NCBI GenBank assembly: GCA_913009865.1
Contig: CAJVYK010000070.1
Coordinates: 1 to 9,658 of the forward strand
Reading direction: 5' to 3'
From: an uncultured bacterium
GTDB lineage: Bacteria; Planctomycetota; Phycisphaerae; Sedimentisphaerales; Anaerobacaceae
Length of the DNA: 9,658 bases
Part shown: positions 1-6,449 of the stretch, piece after piece
Layout of the letters: each line of letters begins with the position of its first letter
How positions within the stretch are numbered: the stretch's first letter is position 1
The notes under the pieces: generated by a model
Database searches by the model: none
The model's input: only the letters and a program-made list of their open reading frames with translations
What the model was told of the DNA's origin: nothing
Program-made: the position numbers and the translations under genes

Positions 1-595
1 TATCGAAAGCCAGCTTCGGCTCTTTTTTGAACTTATAAGCGCCGTGACTGGTCCCGATAGCAACCGCCAACGAATCACAGCCGCTCTTCTGAACAAACTC
101 CACCACCTGGTCAGGGTCGGCCAGATGCTTGGATATATCATCACTACTGACACCGACCACATCTTCTTCGATACCACCCAACTGGCCCAGCTCGGCCTCG
201 ACAACTACGCCCTTGGCATGGGCGTATTCGACCACCTTTTTGGTAATCTCAATGTTCTCTTCGAACGGTTTTGAAGAGGCATCTATCATTACCGAAGTAA
301 AGCCGTCATCGACAAATTGCTTGCAGGTCTCGAAGTTATCACCGTGGTCCAGGTTTATCGCTATCGGAATATCCGGGTTTTCCTCAACCGCCACATTGAT
401 AATCGCCTTTAAATAGCTATTACTTGCATAAGAGCGTGCACCTCTGGATACCTGCAGGATAAGCGGGGCTTTCTCTTCGGCTACAGCGCTTATAATGCCC
501 TGCGTGATTTCCATATTGTTCACATTGAACGCTCCGATTGCATAGCCATTTTTATAAGCCATCTCAAACATTTTTCTGGTATCAACCAACGCCAT
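1..595 (-). CDS. fba: Class II fructose-bisphosphate aldolase, 3' part missing
   Basis: Zn-dependent aldolase that reversibly cleaves fructose-1,6-bisphosphate into glyceraldehyde-3-phosphate and dihydroxyacetone phosphate in cytosolic glycolysis and gluconeogenesis. The visible 198 residues start MALVDTRKMFEMAYKNGYAI and show the class II landmarks in order: GAFNVNN (21-27), NLDHG (81-85, with the catalytic Asp and first Zn-binding His), SVMIDAS (101-107), VEAELG (132-137, with the metal-site Glu) and GTSHGAYK (181-188, with a Zn-binding His). The GGTG phosphate-binding part and C-terminus lie beyond base 1. Family members are usually about 280-310 residues, so roughly one third is missing because of the window edge, not because of a mutation. 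The ATG at 593-595 has a strong Shine-Dalgarno AAGGAGA (complement of 601-607) 5 nt upstream. It lies downstream of lptD on the same strand, separated by a repeat-rich spacer, so it may be transcribed separately. Confidence 0.95.
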   Translation of the reverse strand, partial: MALVDTRKMFEMAYKNGYAIGAFNVNNMEITQGIISAVAEEKAPLILQVSRGARSYASNSYLKAIINVAVEENPDIPIAINLDHGDNFETCKQFVDDGFTSVMIDASSKPFEENIEITKKVVEYAHAKGVVVEAELGQLGGIEEDVVGVSSDDISKHLADPDQVVEFVQKSGCDSLAVAIGTSHGAYKFKKEPKLAFD

Positions 596-600
596 AGTAC

Positions 601-607
601 TCTCCTT
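601..607 (-). promoter_or_regulatory. Shine-Dalgarno site of the aldolase gene
   Basis: The minus strand reads AAGGAGA, 5 nt before the ATG at 593-595. This fixes the aldolase start. Confidence 0.8.
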
Positions 608-613
608 AAAAAA

Positions 614-703
614 TTAAATATCAAAGATTAAAAATTAAAATTGTGGAGTCCCTTAGGGACGACTTCCTCAATTTTGCATTTTACATTTTAATTTTTGCAT
701 TTT
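614..703. repeat. Composite repeat: two 7-bp-period arrays around a hairpin
   Basis: The lptD-fba spacer is built almost entirely of heptamers. Units TTAAATA, TCAAAGA, TTAAAAA and TTAAAAT fill 614-641. Units CAATTTT, GCATTTT, ACATTTT, AATTTTT and GCATTTT fill 669-703. The second set is the approximate reverse complement of the first, so the whole stretch can fold back on itself. Between them (643-668) sits an imperfect palindrome with core GTCCC-TTA-GGGAC (649-661, allowing small shifts). The last heptamer runs into the lptD stop codon (703-705). It looks like a dispersed intergenic repeat; I cannot test its copy number here. Confidence 0.7.
641..675 (-). terminator. Possible terminator or processing hairpin after lptD
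   Basis: Read in the direction of lptD, the RNA has a GTCCC-TAA-GGGAC stem-loop, an interrupted outer stem (AAAATTG with CAATTTT), and then a U-rich tract (AATTTTAATTTTT). This resembles an intrinsic terminator, but the strong stem is only about 5 bp and the U-run is broken by A residues. It could equally be just the central palindrome of the surrounding repeat. Confidence 0.3.
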
Positions 704-3700
704 TATCGGCCCATTCCCATATACCTTCTCTGTCCAATCGCCATCTCCGGAACACCCTGGGGCCATATACTGAAAACAATTGCCTGCCTGTCCAGCGACC
801 CATCCGCACTGTACGTAAAACCGTAACGCATCCTGTGATACCGCCTTATCAGCGTTATGTCACTTCGTATATTTGCACCGTAATCAAAATCAAACTGCTG
901 CGAAAAAATCAGTGTATATCTCGGGTCGAGAACATAAGTAGCCGCGAAAGTAAACGCATTCGAACCCTTCTCGTTCAAAACATCAACCCGCCTTAAATAT
1001 CTGCTGCCGATATAAAACGCCAGGTTAGGCCATCTCAGATGCGAAAGACCAATGTTGAACTGCTGCACCACAGAACTTTGCATATCGAAATTCATATCAG
1101 ACAGTACCGCGGAGGTATCGCTCAGGCGAAAAATTGCATCTGCGCTGAAGTAATTGCGTCTCGGCCCAAACATCTCAAACCGACGAAGTCCGCTGCTAAG
1201 GTCGCCGTTAAATATCTCCGGCGCCGAAAGCACTCGCAGCGGCACAGCCGGGTTGTTCCAGATAAATCTGTCCGGCCCGGAAGAAGCCGCGTCGTGTGAG
1301 GAATTATTCACCCACGTAACGTCCATATCGAGCCGCATCCAGTCAACGTTGCGCTGCCGGCCGGCAGGGCCCCGTTTGGTTTGCAATCGCTGAGAAATAC
1401 CTATGTTCAACGTATCACGCTGCTTAACAACCGAGTCGCTTTCAGTATAAACCACAGCCGTCAATTTCGGCTCTATGATATGGCGCAACTGGTTCAAATC
1501 CCAAAGTCGCGATTTGACATCAGGATAAACCTTCCAGTATTGCGAGAAAACACGAACACCAGCTTCACCAATCCAAATCTTATCCTCACCGAAACCGCCC
1601 TTATTGGTTCCGTCCACAAGCGTTCTTGTAAAACCGCTGCGGTCGTCATAGCCGAAAGTCCCAGCCACAAACGGCACAATCTTGAAATAGCGTTTAGCGT
1701 TTAGCGTATAGCGTTTACTGTCTCCGCTCTCTGCCATTTTTCTATCCGCTATCCGCTGTCCGCTATCCGCTATCATAATTGGCATATCAAGCTCGGTTCT
1801 GTGCGAGACAAACGAAAACTGCTCATCACTGATTACTGTCGAATGTTTCTCACCTATCCTCTGCCGCAACCGGCTGACCTCGGTATCGCTGTACAAAGTA
1901 AATCTGTCATCGAAAAGTGATTGGCCCGTCAGGTGAAACTCGACGCTCGGCAATTCTTCCAGTTTATCAACAAAATCGTTTATTCTCCCCTTGCCCAACA
2001 GAGACAACGCCCAGTTGTCTTCCAGGCGTTTGAGATGAATTAGTGTTTCCTGTTCCTTGCCCACGTTAAATTCGCCGCGATAATATCCTTCTATAAAATT
2101 CTCATCGGATGCGTAACTGGTCTCGGTTGTAAGCTGCCAGTTGTAGGGCAGGAATTGCCTGTGCAGCCAGTGGAACCGGCCGCGAAGCTTACGGTCCGGC
2201 TCAATGTCTTTTCGGCTGCGGTCTCTGCCGAGTCTGTCTTTACCGGTATCGCTTATCAGATAACCTAAAAATCTGCCGAAATAGTTTTCCCTTTCATAAT
2301 CAATCTCTACTCCGCTGCCGAGGCCGCGTTTGCCATAATAATCCAATGCAAAAGTGCTGTCTGTCCCTTCCGGCTCAGCCAATCCCAGCAACCGGGACAA
2401 GTACCATCGCGTCTCAACCGACGTTCCCCAGGTGTTATCATTACCAATACGTATGCTCTTGATGGGAATATCAGGCCTTTGCAAATTACTCCGCATAACC
2501 GGCCAGTAAAAAATCGTTCTCTTGCCCATCTTCAAACGTACATCACGCATCTGGGCGTCGAAACTGCTGTCAGAGACCTTACCGTCCCGCTGGTCGATAG
2601 CGGTTGTATCGGTAATAAGCACAGTCGAAGCGGTAAGCGAAATCTGGGGCTGGTAAAATTCACTACTCGTCAAAGTAATATTCTCCGCTGCAAATTTATT
2701 TTCTGCCAACTGCCGCAGCTTCGCCGCCCGAACATAAATCGGAATGCCTCGTTTGACATCGAAATTCCTCATCACAGCGTTTATAGCAAGGGCCTTTTTC
2801 TCCTGGAAATCGTAGTATAGCTCATCAGCCCGAATCGTCCGCTGTCCCTCTGTCATCACCACATCACCGGACATATAAACAGCGTTTGGCGTATAGCGTT
2901 TGGCGTATGGTTCTTTACTATCCGCTGTCCGCTGTCCGCTGTCCGCTAAAAACATAACTGCGTCATCCGCCTGTAACTCCAGCAAACCACCTTTCTCATC
3001 CTGCTTTTGCCATAGATAGAATCTGCCAATCACCGTTGCAATATCTGTACCGTCCGCTGCTGTACTAATTTCGACCTTCGGTTTGACTTCACCGGCGGGC
3101 GCTATATTGACCGGATACGCAAGGCCGGGCTTCTTCACTTTCGGCTTAGCGATTATTTCCGTCTTTTCACTTTTTACTTTATTGCTGTCCGCTAACTCTG
3201 CCACAGGTATCTGTTTCACGCTATCTGCTGTTTCAGATACCGGTACCTCGGCTTTAACCGCAAACTTCAGCCCAAGTGATGTAACATCAGCAAGTGCTTT
3301 TTTGTAAAGGACTAATCCACGAGGATCGCCCGATTTTTTTATGTCCGCTGTCACAAAAACCTCACCGCTGACGCTGAACCGCACAACCATACTTTCGTAT
3401 CTTGTTGCTTCTTGTTCGTCTCTCGTCTTTCGGGGCACGAGAAACGTTTCTAAATCGGTGGTCCTGGCGCCTTTGCCTTTTTTAACCGTTATATTGCCCG
3501 TCAGATAAACCTTTGCGTTGTAATCGATGCGAGTTCTGCCGCGAAATTCGGTTGTCTTGCTTTTCAGCCATACCACAGCGCTATCACTGGAAAATTGATT
3601 AGCTCCTATTGACATCGAAAATCCGTTCCGGAAAAGTAACGTATGCTCGCCGGTGCTTAGCTGATAGCTAACAACTTCAGTCCCTTCCAGGTGCAAATCC

Positions 3701-3798
3701 TGACCGTCAAAGAGACGAGCTTTTTGACTCTCAATAGCCGATGAAGCCACTGTCGGCGGCAAAATCAACATAATTAAAAATAGTATTCTACTTGGCAT
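703..3798 (-). CDS. lptD: LPS-assembly outer-membrane protein LptD (OstA/Imp-like)
   Basis: Predicted outer-membrane barrel that inserts lipopolysaccharide into the outer leaflet. Residues 1-21 (MPSRILFLIMLILPPTVASSA) form a signal peptide ending in a plausible ASSA cleavage site. An OstA/LptA-like beta-jellyroll segment follows (about 25-170), then a charged linker and a second OstA-like segment (about 245-430, with VYMSGDVVMTEGQRTIRAD and a YYDF strand). From about 430 to the end are alternating aromatic beta-strands typical of the LptD barrel. At 1031 residues it is longer than the E. coli protein (about 780). I find no cysteine at all, so the disulfides that activate E. coli LptD cannot form. 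Two heptamer arrays are translated in frame (about residues 284-307 and 675-705), and a weaker one lies in the linker. Start: ATG at 3796-3798 preferred; a TTG two codons upstream (3802-3804) is possible. Neither has a clear Shine-Dalgarno. Family call is confident; the exact start is not. Confidence 0.85.
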   Translation of the reverse strand: MPSRILFLIMLILPPTVASSAIESQKARLFDGQDLHLEGTEVVSYQLSTGEHTLLFRNGFSMSIGANQFSSDSAVVWLKSKTTEFRGRTRIDYNAKVYLTGNITVKKGKGARTTDLETFLVPRKTRDEQEATRYESMVVRFSVSGEVFVTADIKKSGDPRGLVLYKKALADVTSLGLKFAVKAEVPVSETADSVKQIPVAELADSNKVKSEKTEIIAKPKVKKPGLAYPVNIAPAGEVKPKVEISTAADGTDIATVIGRFYLWQKQDEKGGLLELQADDAVMFLADSGQRTADSKEPYAKRYTPNAVYMSGDVVMTEGQRTIRADELYYDFQEKKALAINAVMRNFDVKRGIPIYVRAAKLRQLAENKFAAENITLTSSEFYQPQISLTASTVLITDTTAIDQRDGKVSDSSFDAQMRDVRLKMGKRTIFYWPVMRSNLQRPDIPIKSIRIGNDNTWGTSVETRWYLSRLLGLAEPEGTDSTFALDYYGKRGLGSGVEIDYERENYFGRFLGYLISDTGKDRLGRDRSRKDIEPDRKLRGRFHWLHRQFLPYNWQLTTETSYASDENFIEGYYRGEFNVGKEQETLIHLKRLEDNWALSLLGKGRINDFVDKLEELPSVEFHLTGQSLFDDRFTLYSDTEVSRLRQRIGEKHSTVISDEQFSFVSHRTELDMPIMIADSGQRIADRKMAESGDSKRYTLNAKRYFKIVPFVAGTFGYDDRSGFTRTLVDGTNKGGFGEDKIWIGEAGVRVFSQYWKVYPDVKSRLWDLNQLRHIIEPKLTAVVYTESDSVVKQRDTLNIGISQRLQTKRGPAGRQRNVDWMRLDMDVTWVNNSSHDAASSGPDRFIWNNPAVPLRVLSAPEIFNGDLSSGLRRFEMFGPRRNYFSADAIFRLSDTSAVLSDMNFDMQSSVVQQFNIGLSHLRWPNLAFYIGSRYLRRVDVLNEKGSNAFTFAATYVLDPRYTLIFSQQFDFDYGANIRSDITLIRRYHRMRYGFTYSADGSLDRQAIVFSIWPQGVPEMAIGQRRYMGMGR
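1687..1774 (-). repeat. In-frame heptamer array B inside lptD
   Basis: On the plus strand the units run without loss of 7-bp phase: ATAGCGT, TTAGCGT, TTAGCGT, ATAGCGT, TTACTGT, CTCCGCT, CTCTGCC, ATTTTTC, TATCCGC, TATCCGC, TGTCCGC, TATCCGC, then a partial unit. Two unit types are therefore fused: an N-TAGCGT block and a TRTCCGC block. In lptD they encode a region containing IADSGQRIAD and KRYTLNAKRY. Both are 7-residue periodicities, as expected for 21 nt. Twelve units equal 84 bp, or 28 codons, so an array of this size preserves the frame. Confidence 0.9.
2879..2948 (-). repeat. In-frame heptamer array C inside lptD
   Basis: Ten consecutive 7-bp units on the plus strand: ACAGCGT, TTGGCGT, ATAGCGT, TTGGCGT, ATGGTTC, TTTACTA, TCCGCTG three times, TCCGCTA. 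It has the same two-block architecture, in the same order, as the array at 1687-1774. It is translated as ADSGQRTADS followed by YAKRYTPNA, between the first LptD linker and the second OstA-like segment. Confidence 0.9.
3164..3205 (-). repeat. Degenerate heptamer array in the lptD linker
   Basis: TTTTCAC and TTTTTAC are followed by TTTATTG, CTGTCCG, CTAACTC and TGCCACA in the same 7-bp phase. The middle units resemble the TGTCCGC-type unit of the two larger lptD arrays. It encodes ELADSNKVKSEK in the charged linker. This is weaker than the other arrays, and chance is possible for the last units. Confidence 0.45.
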
Positions 3799-3811
3799 AC
3801 TCAAATTATTG

Positions 3812-3883
3812 TATTGATTATTGATAAGTGGTGAATGATAATTGATATATTAAGAATAATCAATAAACTAATCAACAATCAAA
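3812..3883. repeat. AT-rich heptamers and inverted repeat in the divergent promoter region
   Basis: The spacer between lptD and the 86-residue gene, which point away from each other, starts with TATTGAT twice, then AAGTGGT, GAATGAT and AATTGAT in 7-bp phase. Its right half shows ATAATCA, ATAAACT, AATCAAC and AATCAAA in 7-bp phase. The two halves are mutually complementary: TATTGATTATT (3812-3822) is a perfect 11-bp inverted repeat of AATAATCAATA (3855-3865). Promoters for both transcripts should lie here, but the repeat structure makes any -10/-35 call unreliable, so I make none. Confidence 0.6.
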
Positions 3884-3890
3884 GGAAAAT

Positions 3891-4151
3891 ATGCGTTCAA
3901 ACTATCAAGCTAAAATAATCTCGCAGTATTACGATAACCTCGACACGATAATGCTCCATAAGCTGGGCGAGCTGGTGACCGAACTGTACCTGGCTGACAC
4001 AGAGTCCAGGCAGAATCAGCTTTGGCAAAGGGCACACAAGGCGATGCTCAAGCTGAAAGTTCGCCCGGCAATCATCGAGCACATAATGAGAAAGAGAAAT
4101 GTCGAGATATTGGCCAAAAACTTGCAGGACTGGCTGGGTAATAAAAAATAA
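3891..4151 (+). CDS. Small helical protein upstream of the PilT-like ATPase, function unknown
   Basis: An 86-residue protein with no signal peptide or membrane segment. It looks mostly alpha-helical: Leu/Ile-rich heptad-like stretches (about 8-36 and 44-86) alternate with basic residues, and the C-terminus is rich in Lys and Arg (MRKRNVEILAKN, then DWLGNKK). The ATG is preceded by AAAGGA (3881-3886) at 4 nt, a good ribosome site, and the gene ends only 36 nt before the ATPase start on the same strand, so the two are very likely cotranscribed. I do not recognise a family. A small accessory or regulatory protein of the ATPase is an inference from position only. The opposite-strand reading of this region has no comparable start signal. 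Confidence 0.75.
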   Translation: MRSNYQAKIISQYYDNLDTIMLHKLGELVTELYLADTESRQNQLWQRAHKAMLKLKVRPAIIEHIMRKRNVEILAKNLQDWLGNKK

Positions 4152-4177
4152 CCGCTTCTTATCATTCACATCTAAAC

Positions 4178-4182
4178 GGAGG
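4178..4182 (+). promoter_or_regulatory. Shine-Dalgarno site of the PilT-like gene
   Basis: GGAGG stands 5 nt before the ATG at 4188. It supports this start over the internal ATG at residue 17, and therefore supports an N-terminal extension ahead of the conserved PilT domain. Confidence 0.8.
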
Positions 4183-4187
4183 CAAAT

Positions 4188-5324
4188 ATGACTGAAAGAC
4201 ACCCAGGCAGAGCAAAAGTCTATTCAAGCGAAAACATGGGGAAGTTAAGCATTCTTGATATGCTGGCCTACTTCGAGGAGAAGGGCGCTATGCGCGTCTC
4301 AGATTTGCATATCAAAGTCGGCGCAGCTCCCACATACCGCATCGATGGCGAGCTGGTAAAACTTAAAGGCCCGACAGTAACACCACAGACAGCAAAGCAG
4401 CTCATCTATCCGCTCTTAAGCGACGAAAATCTGCTCAAACTAAAGAGCCAATACAGCGTGGACTGCTCTTACCGGCTCGGCTCACTTCAGCTTCGAATAA
4501 ACATCTTTCAGGAAAACGATGGACTGTGTGCAGCGATCCGGGCATTATCGCTGAATATTCCGAAAGTAGAGGAAATCGGCTTCCCGAATAATGCCTGGGA
4601 AGACATCATCAATCTCAAGCATGGCCTTGTGCTTTTAACCGGCATCACCGGCGCAGGCAAATCCACAACGATTGCCGCACTAATCGACCGCATCAGCGAG
4701 AAGCGTCCCTGCCGGATTATAACCCTTGAAGACCCTATAGAGTACATCTACCCTCAGAAACACTCTCTTATTTCACAGCGTGAGGTCGGCAGAGACGTCA
4801 AATCCTTCGTTGCCGGATTGCGAGCAATGCTGCGGGAGGACCCTGACATAATATTTGTCGGAGAGATGCGTGATGCCGAGACGATAGCTATGACACTTAT
4901 GGCCGCCGAGACCGGCCATCTGGTCTTCTCCACCCTGCATACGAGGGACGTAACCGGAACAATTGCGCGTGTGCTGGATTATTTCCCTGCCGGCCGACAG
5001 CACGAAGTGCAAAATCAACTCTCGCTCGGCCTTGCCTATATCATCAGTCAAAAGCTCGTGCCGAGAAAAGACGGGACAGGCAGAATCGTAGCAATGGAAA
5101 TACTCAACAACAACTACGCCTGCGCTAACATGATACGCACCGGCAAGGCAGAGCAAATGTATTCACAACTGCAGACAAAGACTCGAGACAGGCCGGATGA
5201 AAAAATGATAACGATGGAAAAGCATCTGGCAATGCTGGTAAAAGCTGACAAGGTTGACCTGCTGGAGGCCCAAAAATGGGCCAACAATGTCAAATGCTTC
5301 ATTGACGCTATGAAGCGGGATTAA
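4188..5324 (+). CDS. pilT: PilT/PilU-type retraction ATPase (GspE/PilT secretion ATPase superfamily)
   Basis: Hexameric cytoplasmic ATPase expected to power type IV pilus disassembly (twitching). Of 378 residues, the N-terminal PAS-like domain has SDLHIKVGAAPTYRIDGEL (38-56). The core shows Walker A GITGAGKSTT (152-161), the Asp box ITLEDPIEY (178-186), Walker B DPDIIFVGEMRDAET (218-232) and the His box TGHLVFSTLHTRDV (242-255), then a helical C-domain with ANMIRTGKAEQM (313-324). All catalytic motifs are intact. PilT is usually near 345-370 residues; this one has about 20 extra N-terminal residues. No pilin, PilB or PilC gene is in the window, so its partner system is unseen. Its TAA stop (5322-5324) is also the left target-site repeat of the inserted 155-bp element. 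PilT versus PilU cannot be decided here. Confidence 0.88.
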   Translation: MTERHPGRAKVYSSENMGKLSILDMLAYFEEKGAMRVSDLHIKVGAAPTYRIDGELVKLKGPTVTPQTAKQLIYPLLSDENLLKLKSQYSVDCSYRLGSLQLRINIFQENDGLCAAIRALSLNIPKVEEIGFPNNAWEDIINLKHGLVLLTGITGAGKSTTIAALIDRISEKRPCRIITLEDPIEYIYPQKHSLISQREVGRDVKSFVAGLRAMLREDPDIIFVGEMRDAETIAMTLMAAETGHLVFSTLHTRDVTGTIARVLDYFPAGRQHEVQNQLSLGLAYIISQKLVPRKDGTGRIVAMEILNNNYACANMIRTGKAEQMYSQLQTKTRDRPDEKMITMEKHLAMLVKADKVDLLEAQKWANNVKCFIDAMKRD

Positions 5325-5479
5325 GAGCCTATCCTAATAACTACTCGTTGGCCCGAGACCGAGCGAGCCGATTGTGGCCAAGGAAGGCGAAACAGGCAAC
5401 CTGAAGGTTGTCGATGCAGCCTGACGCCGGCCACGGACGGCGCAGCCGGTCGAAGCCAGAGGGTTTTTAGGATAGACTC
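5325..5479. mobile_element. 155-bp MITE-like element with terminal inverted repeats and TAA target duplication
   Basis: The left end GAGCCTATCCTAATAAC and the reverse complement of the right end (GAGTCTATCCTAAAAAC) match at 15 of 17 positions. The element is flanked by direct repeats TAA (5322-5324 and 5480-5482), consistent with a 3-bp target duplication. It contains no transposase-length gene. The interior is G+C-rich and hairpin-prone, for example CAACC-TGAA-GGTTG (5397-5410) enclosed by CAGG/CCTG, and CGCCG/CGGCG (5425-5442). From memory, GAG ends with a TNA target fit IS5-family (IS1031-like) transposons, so this may be a non-autonomous derivative; that assignment is tentative. It separates pilT from the next gene. 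Confidence 0.75.
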
Positions 5480-5484
5480 TAAGT

Positions 5485-6393
5485 ATGACAGTCGAGTTCA
5501 ACTGCCCCACGTGCGATGCACTGATTGCCTTTGACAGCAAACACTGCGGCAAATGCGCCCGCTGTACAACCTGTGGCCAGCGTTTCATTATTCCCTGCAA
5601 AAACTACGAAACTCCTGAAAAAGTCGAACCCGAACCGCAAACAGCCGAACCACTGCCCGGCTTTTACAAAGCCGTTTTCATAGACAGCTTCAAACTGTTC
5701 GCAAATTCAGCCAACGTTACCGGCCTGGTTTTTGTCACCGCCGCAGTATGCTTCAAATTTTTCACCGGCCATACGGACTATTCCTTCACTGTTGGCGCAA
5801 TCAGATTTCAGGCGCCGGTAGGTCTTGTCGTAACTCTTGCTGCATGGGGATGTTTATTCTGGTATTATATGGAAATAATACGCACAACCACGACCGATGC
5901 CGACCTGCTGCCGGATATTTATATGGACGGCTTTTTCGGATTCGTATGGAATATCGTAAAGTCGCTATATCTGTTTTTTATTACATTAGTAACAGTCCAA
6001 CTGCCGTGCATTATATCTATCATAGTATTGAAGAATATGCAAATTCAACTGCCCATACTTACATATACATTAATGTTTGGCGGGTTATTTGTTTTTCCGA
6101 TGGCGATTTTAATTATGTCCCTTGGGCTTGGCGTAGATATGGCTCTAAAGCCCGCTCGCTTCTTCAGGCCTGTCATAAGGGCCTTTTGGCCGTATCTAAC
6201 CGTCGTCGCAATCTTCATTTTGGCCTGGACGTTGCAGTTCAAAATCTCCGCATACGGTGATTTGGTCAGCAGCAGCAAAACCATTGTAGCGCTGTATTTG
6301 TTTGCTGACATCGCTGCTCAGGCCATCGCCATCATCGCTATTCGCTCAATCGGCCTGTTCTACCGGCATTATAGCTGCCATCTCCCGTGGTAG
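5485..6393 (+). CDS. Zinc-ribbon polytopic membrane protein, function unknown
   Basis: A 302-residue protein. The N-terminus is a small zinc ribbon: CPTC (7-10) and CTTC (27-30) give a Cx2C-x16-Cx2C pattern, with an extra CGKC at 21-24. A short Pro/Glu linker (41-58) follows, then about six hydrophobic segments (near 78-93, 111-128, 155-180, 190-215, 235-252, 266-290). Cytoplasmic zinc ribbons fused to membrane domains are common in planctomycetal hypothetical proteins; I do not recognise a named family. The ATG at 5485 places the first Cys at residue 7, as expected for such ribbons. Before insertion of the 155-bp element this start would have been 2 nt after the pilT stop, implying translational coupling and a shared role with the ATPase (inference). 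The present upstream sequence offers only a weak AGGA (5469-5472), 12 nt away and inside the element. Confidence 0.8.
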   Translation: MTVEFNCPTCDALIAFDSKHCGKCARCTTCGQRFIIPCKNYETPEKVEPEPQTAEPLPGFYKAVFIDSFKLFANSANVTGLVFVTAAVCFKFFTGHTDYSFTVGAIRFQAPVGLVVTLAAWGCLFWYYMEIIRTTTTDADLLPDIYMDGFFGFVWNIVKSLYLFFITLVTVQLPCIISIIVLKNMQIQLPILTYTLMFGGLFVFPMAILIMSLGLGVDMALKPARFFRPVIRAFWPYLTVVAIFILAWTLQFKISAYGDLVSSSKTIVALYLFADIAAQAIAIIAIRSIGLFYRHYSCHLPW

Positions 6394-6414
6394 CCCCCCT
6401 TCTGCACCTTTTCA

Positions 6415-6449
6415 CTTCGACATTCCTTGTTCGACATTCGTTATTCTTC
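6415..6449. repeat. Heptamer array F between the convergent genes, overlapping the maf stop
   Basis: Five 7-bp units in phase: CTTCGAC, ATTCCTT, GTTCGAC, ATTCGTT, ATTCTTC. A 14-bp higher-order repeat (unit 1 with 2, unit 3 with 4) is visible. The maf stop codon (complement of 6441-6443) falls inside it. Three units at 9554-9574 are nearly identical (GTTCGAC, ATTCAAT, ATTCCTT), so this is a recurring sequence in the genome. The rest of the convergent spacer (6394-6414) shows no clear terminator. Confidence 0.7.

Noticed and set aside
44..416. Plus-strand open frames at the left edge
   Set aside because: They are antisense shadows of the aldolase, whose motifs and ribosome site on the minus strand are unambiguous.
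643..996. Plus-strand open frame of 117 codons over the lptD 3' end
   Set aside because: It overlaps the conserved C-terminal barrel strands of lptD in antisense and begins in the intergenic repeat.
3400..3430. Further heptamer run in lptD (CTTGTTG, CTTCTTG, TTCGTCT, CTCGTCT)
   Set aside because: Units agree too poorly to separate from ordinary coding sequence rich in Arg and Glu codons.
4773..5156. Minus-strand open frame of 127 codons inside the PilT-like gene
   Set aside because: It is the antisense shadow of a clearly conserved ATPase core; composition is unlike a real protein and there is no start signal.
5325..5479. Riboswitch or small structured RNA between pilT and the membrane protein gene
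   Set aside because: The hairpins are better explained by an element with matched terminal repeats and a TAA duplication; I recognise no riboswitch core.
5334..5600. Minus-strand open frame of 88 codons across the MITE-like element
   Set aside because: It crosses the end of the element into the zinc-ribbon gene in antisense, has no ribosome site, and resembles no known protein.
5748..6260. Plus-strand open frame of 170 codons inside the zinc-ribbon membrane gene
   Set aside because: It is an alternative frame of the membrane protein. The main frame has the zinc ribbon and regular hydrophobic segments; this one has neither a start signal nor a recognisable domain.
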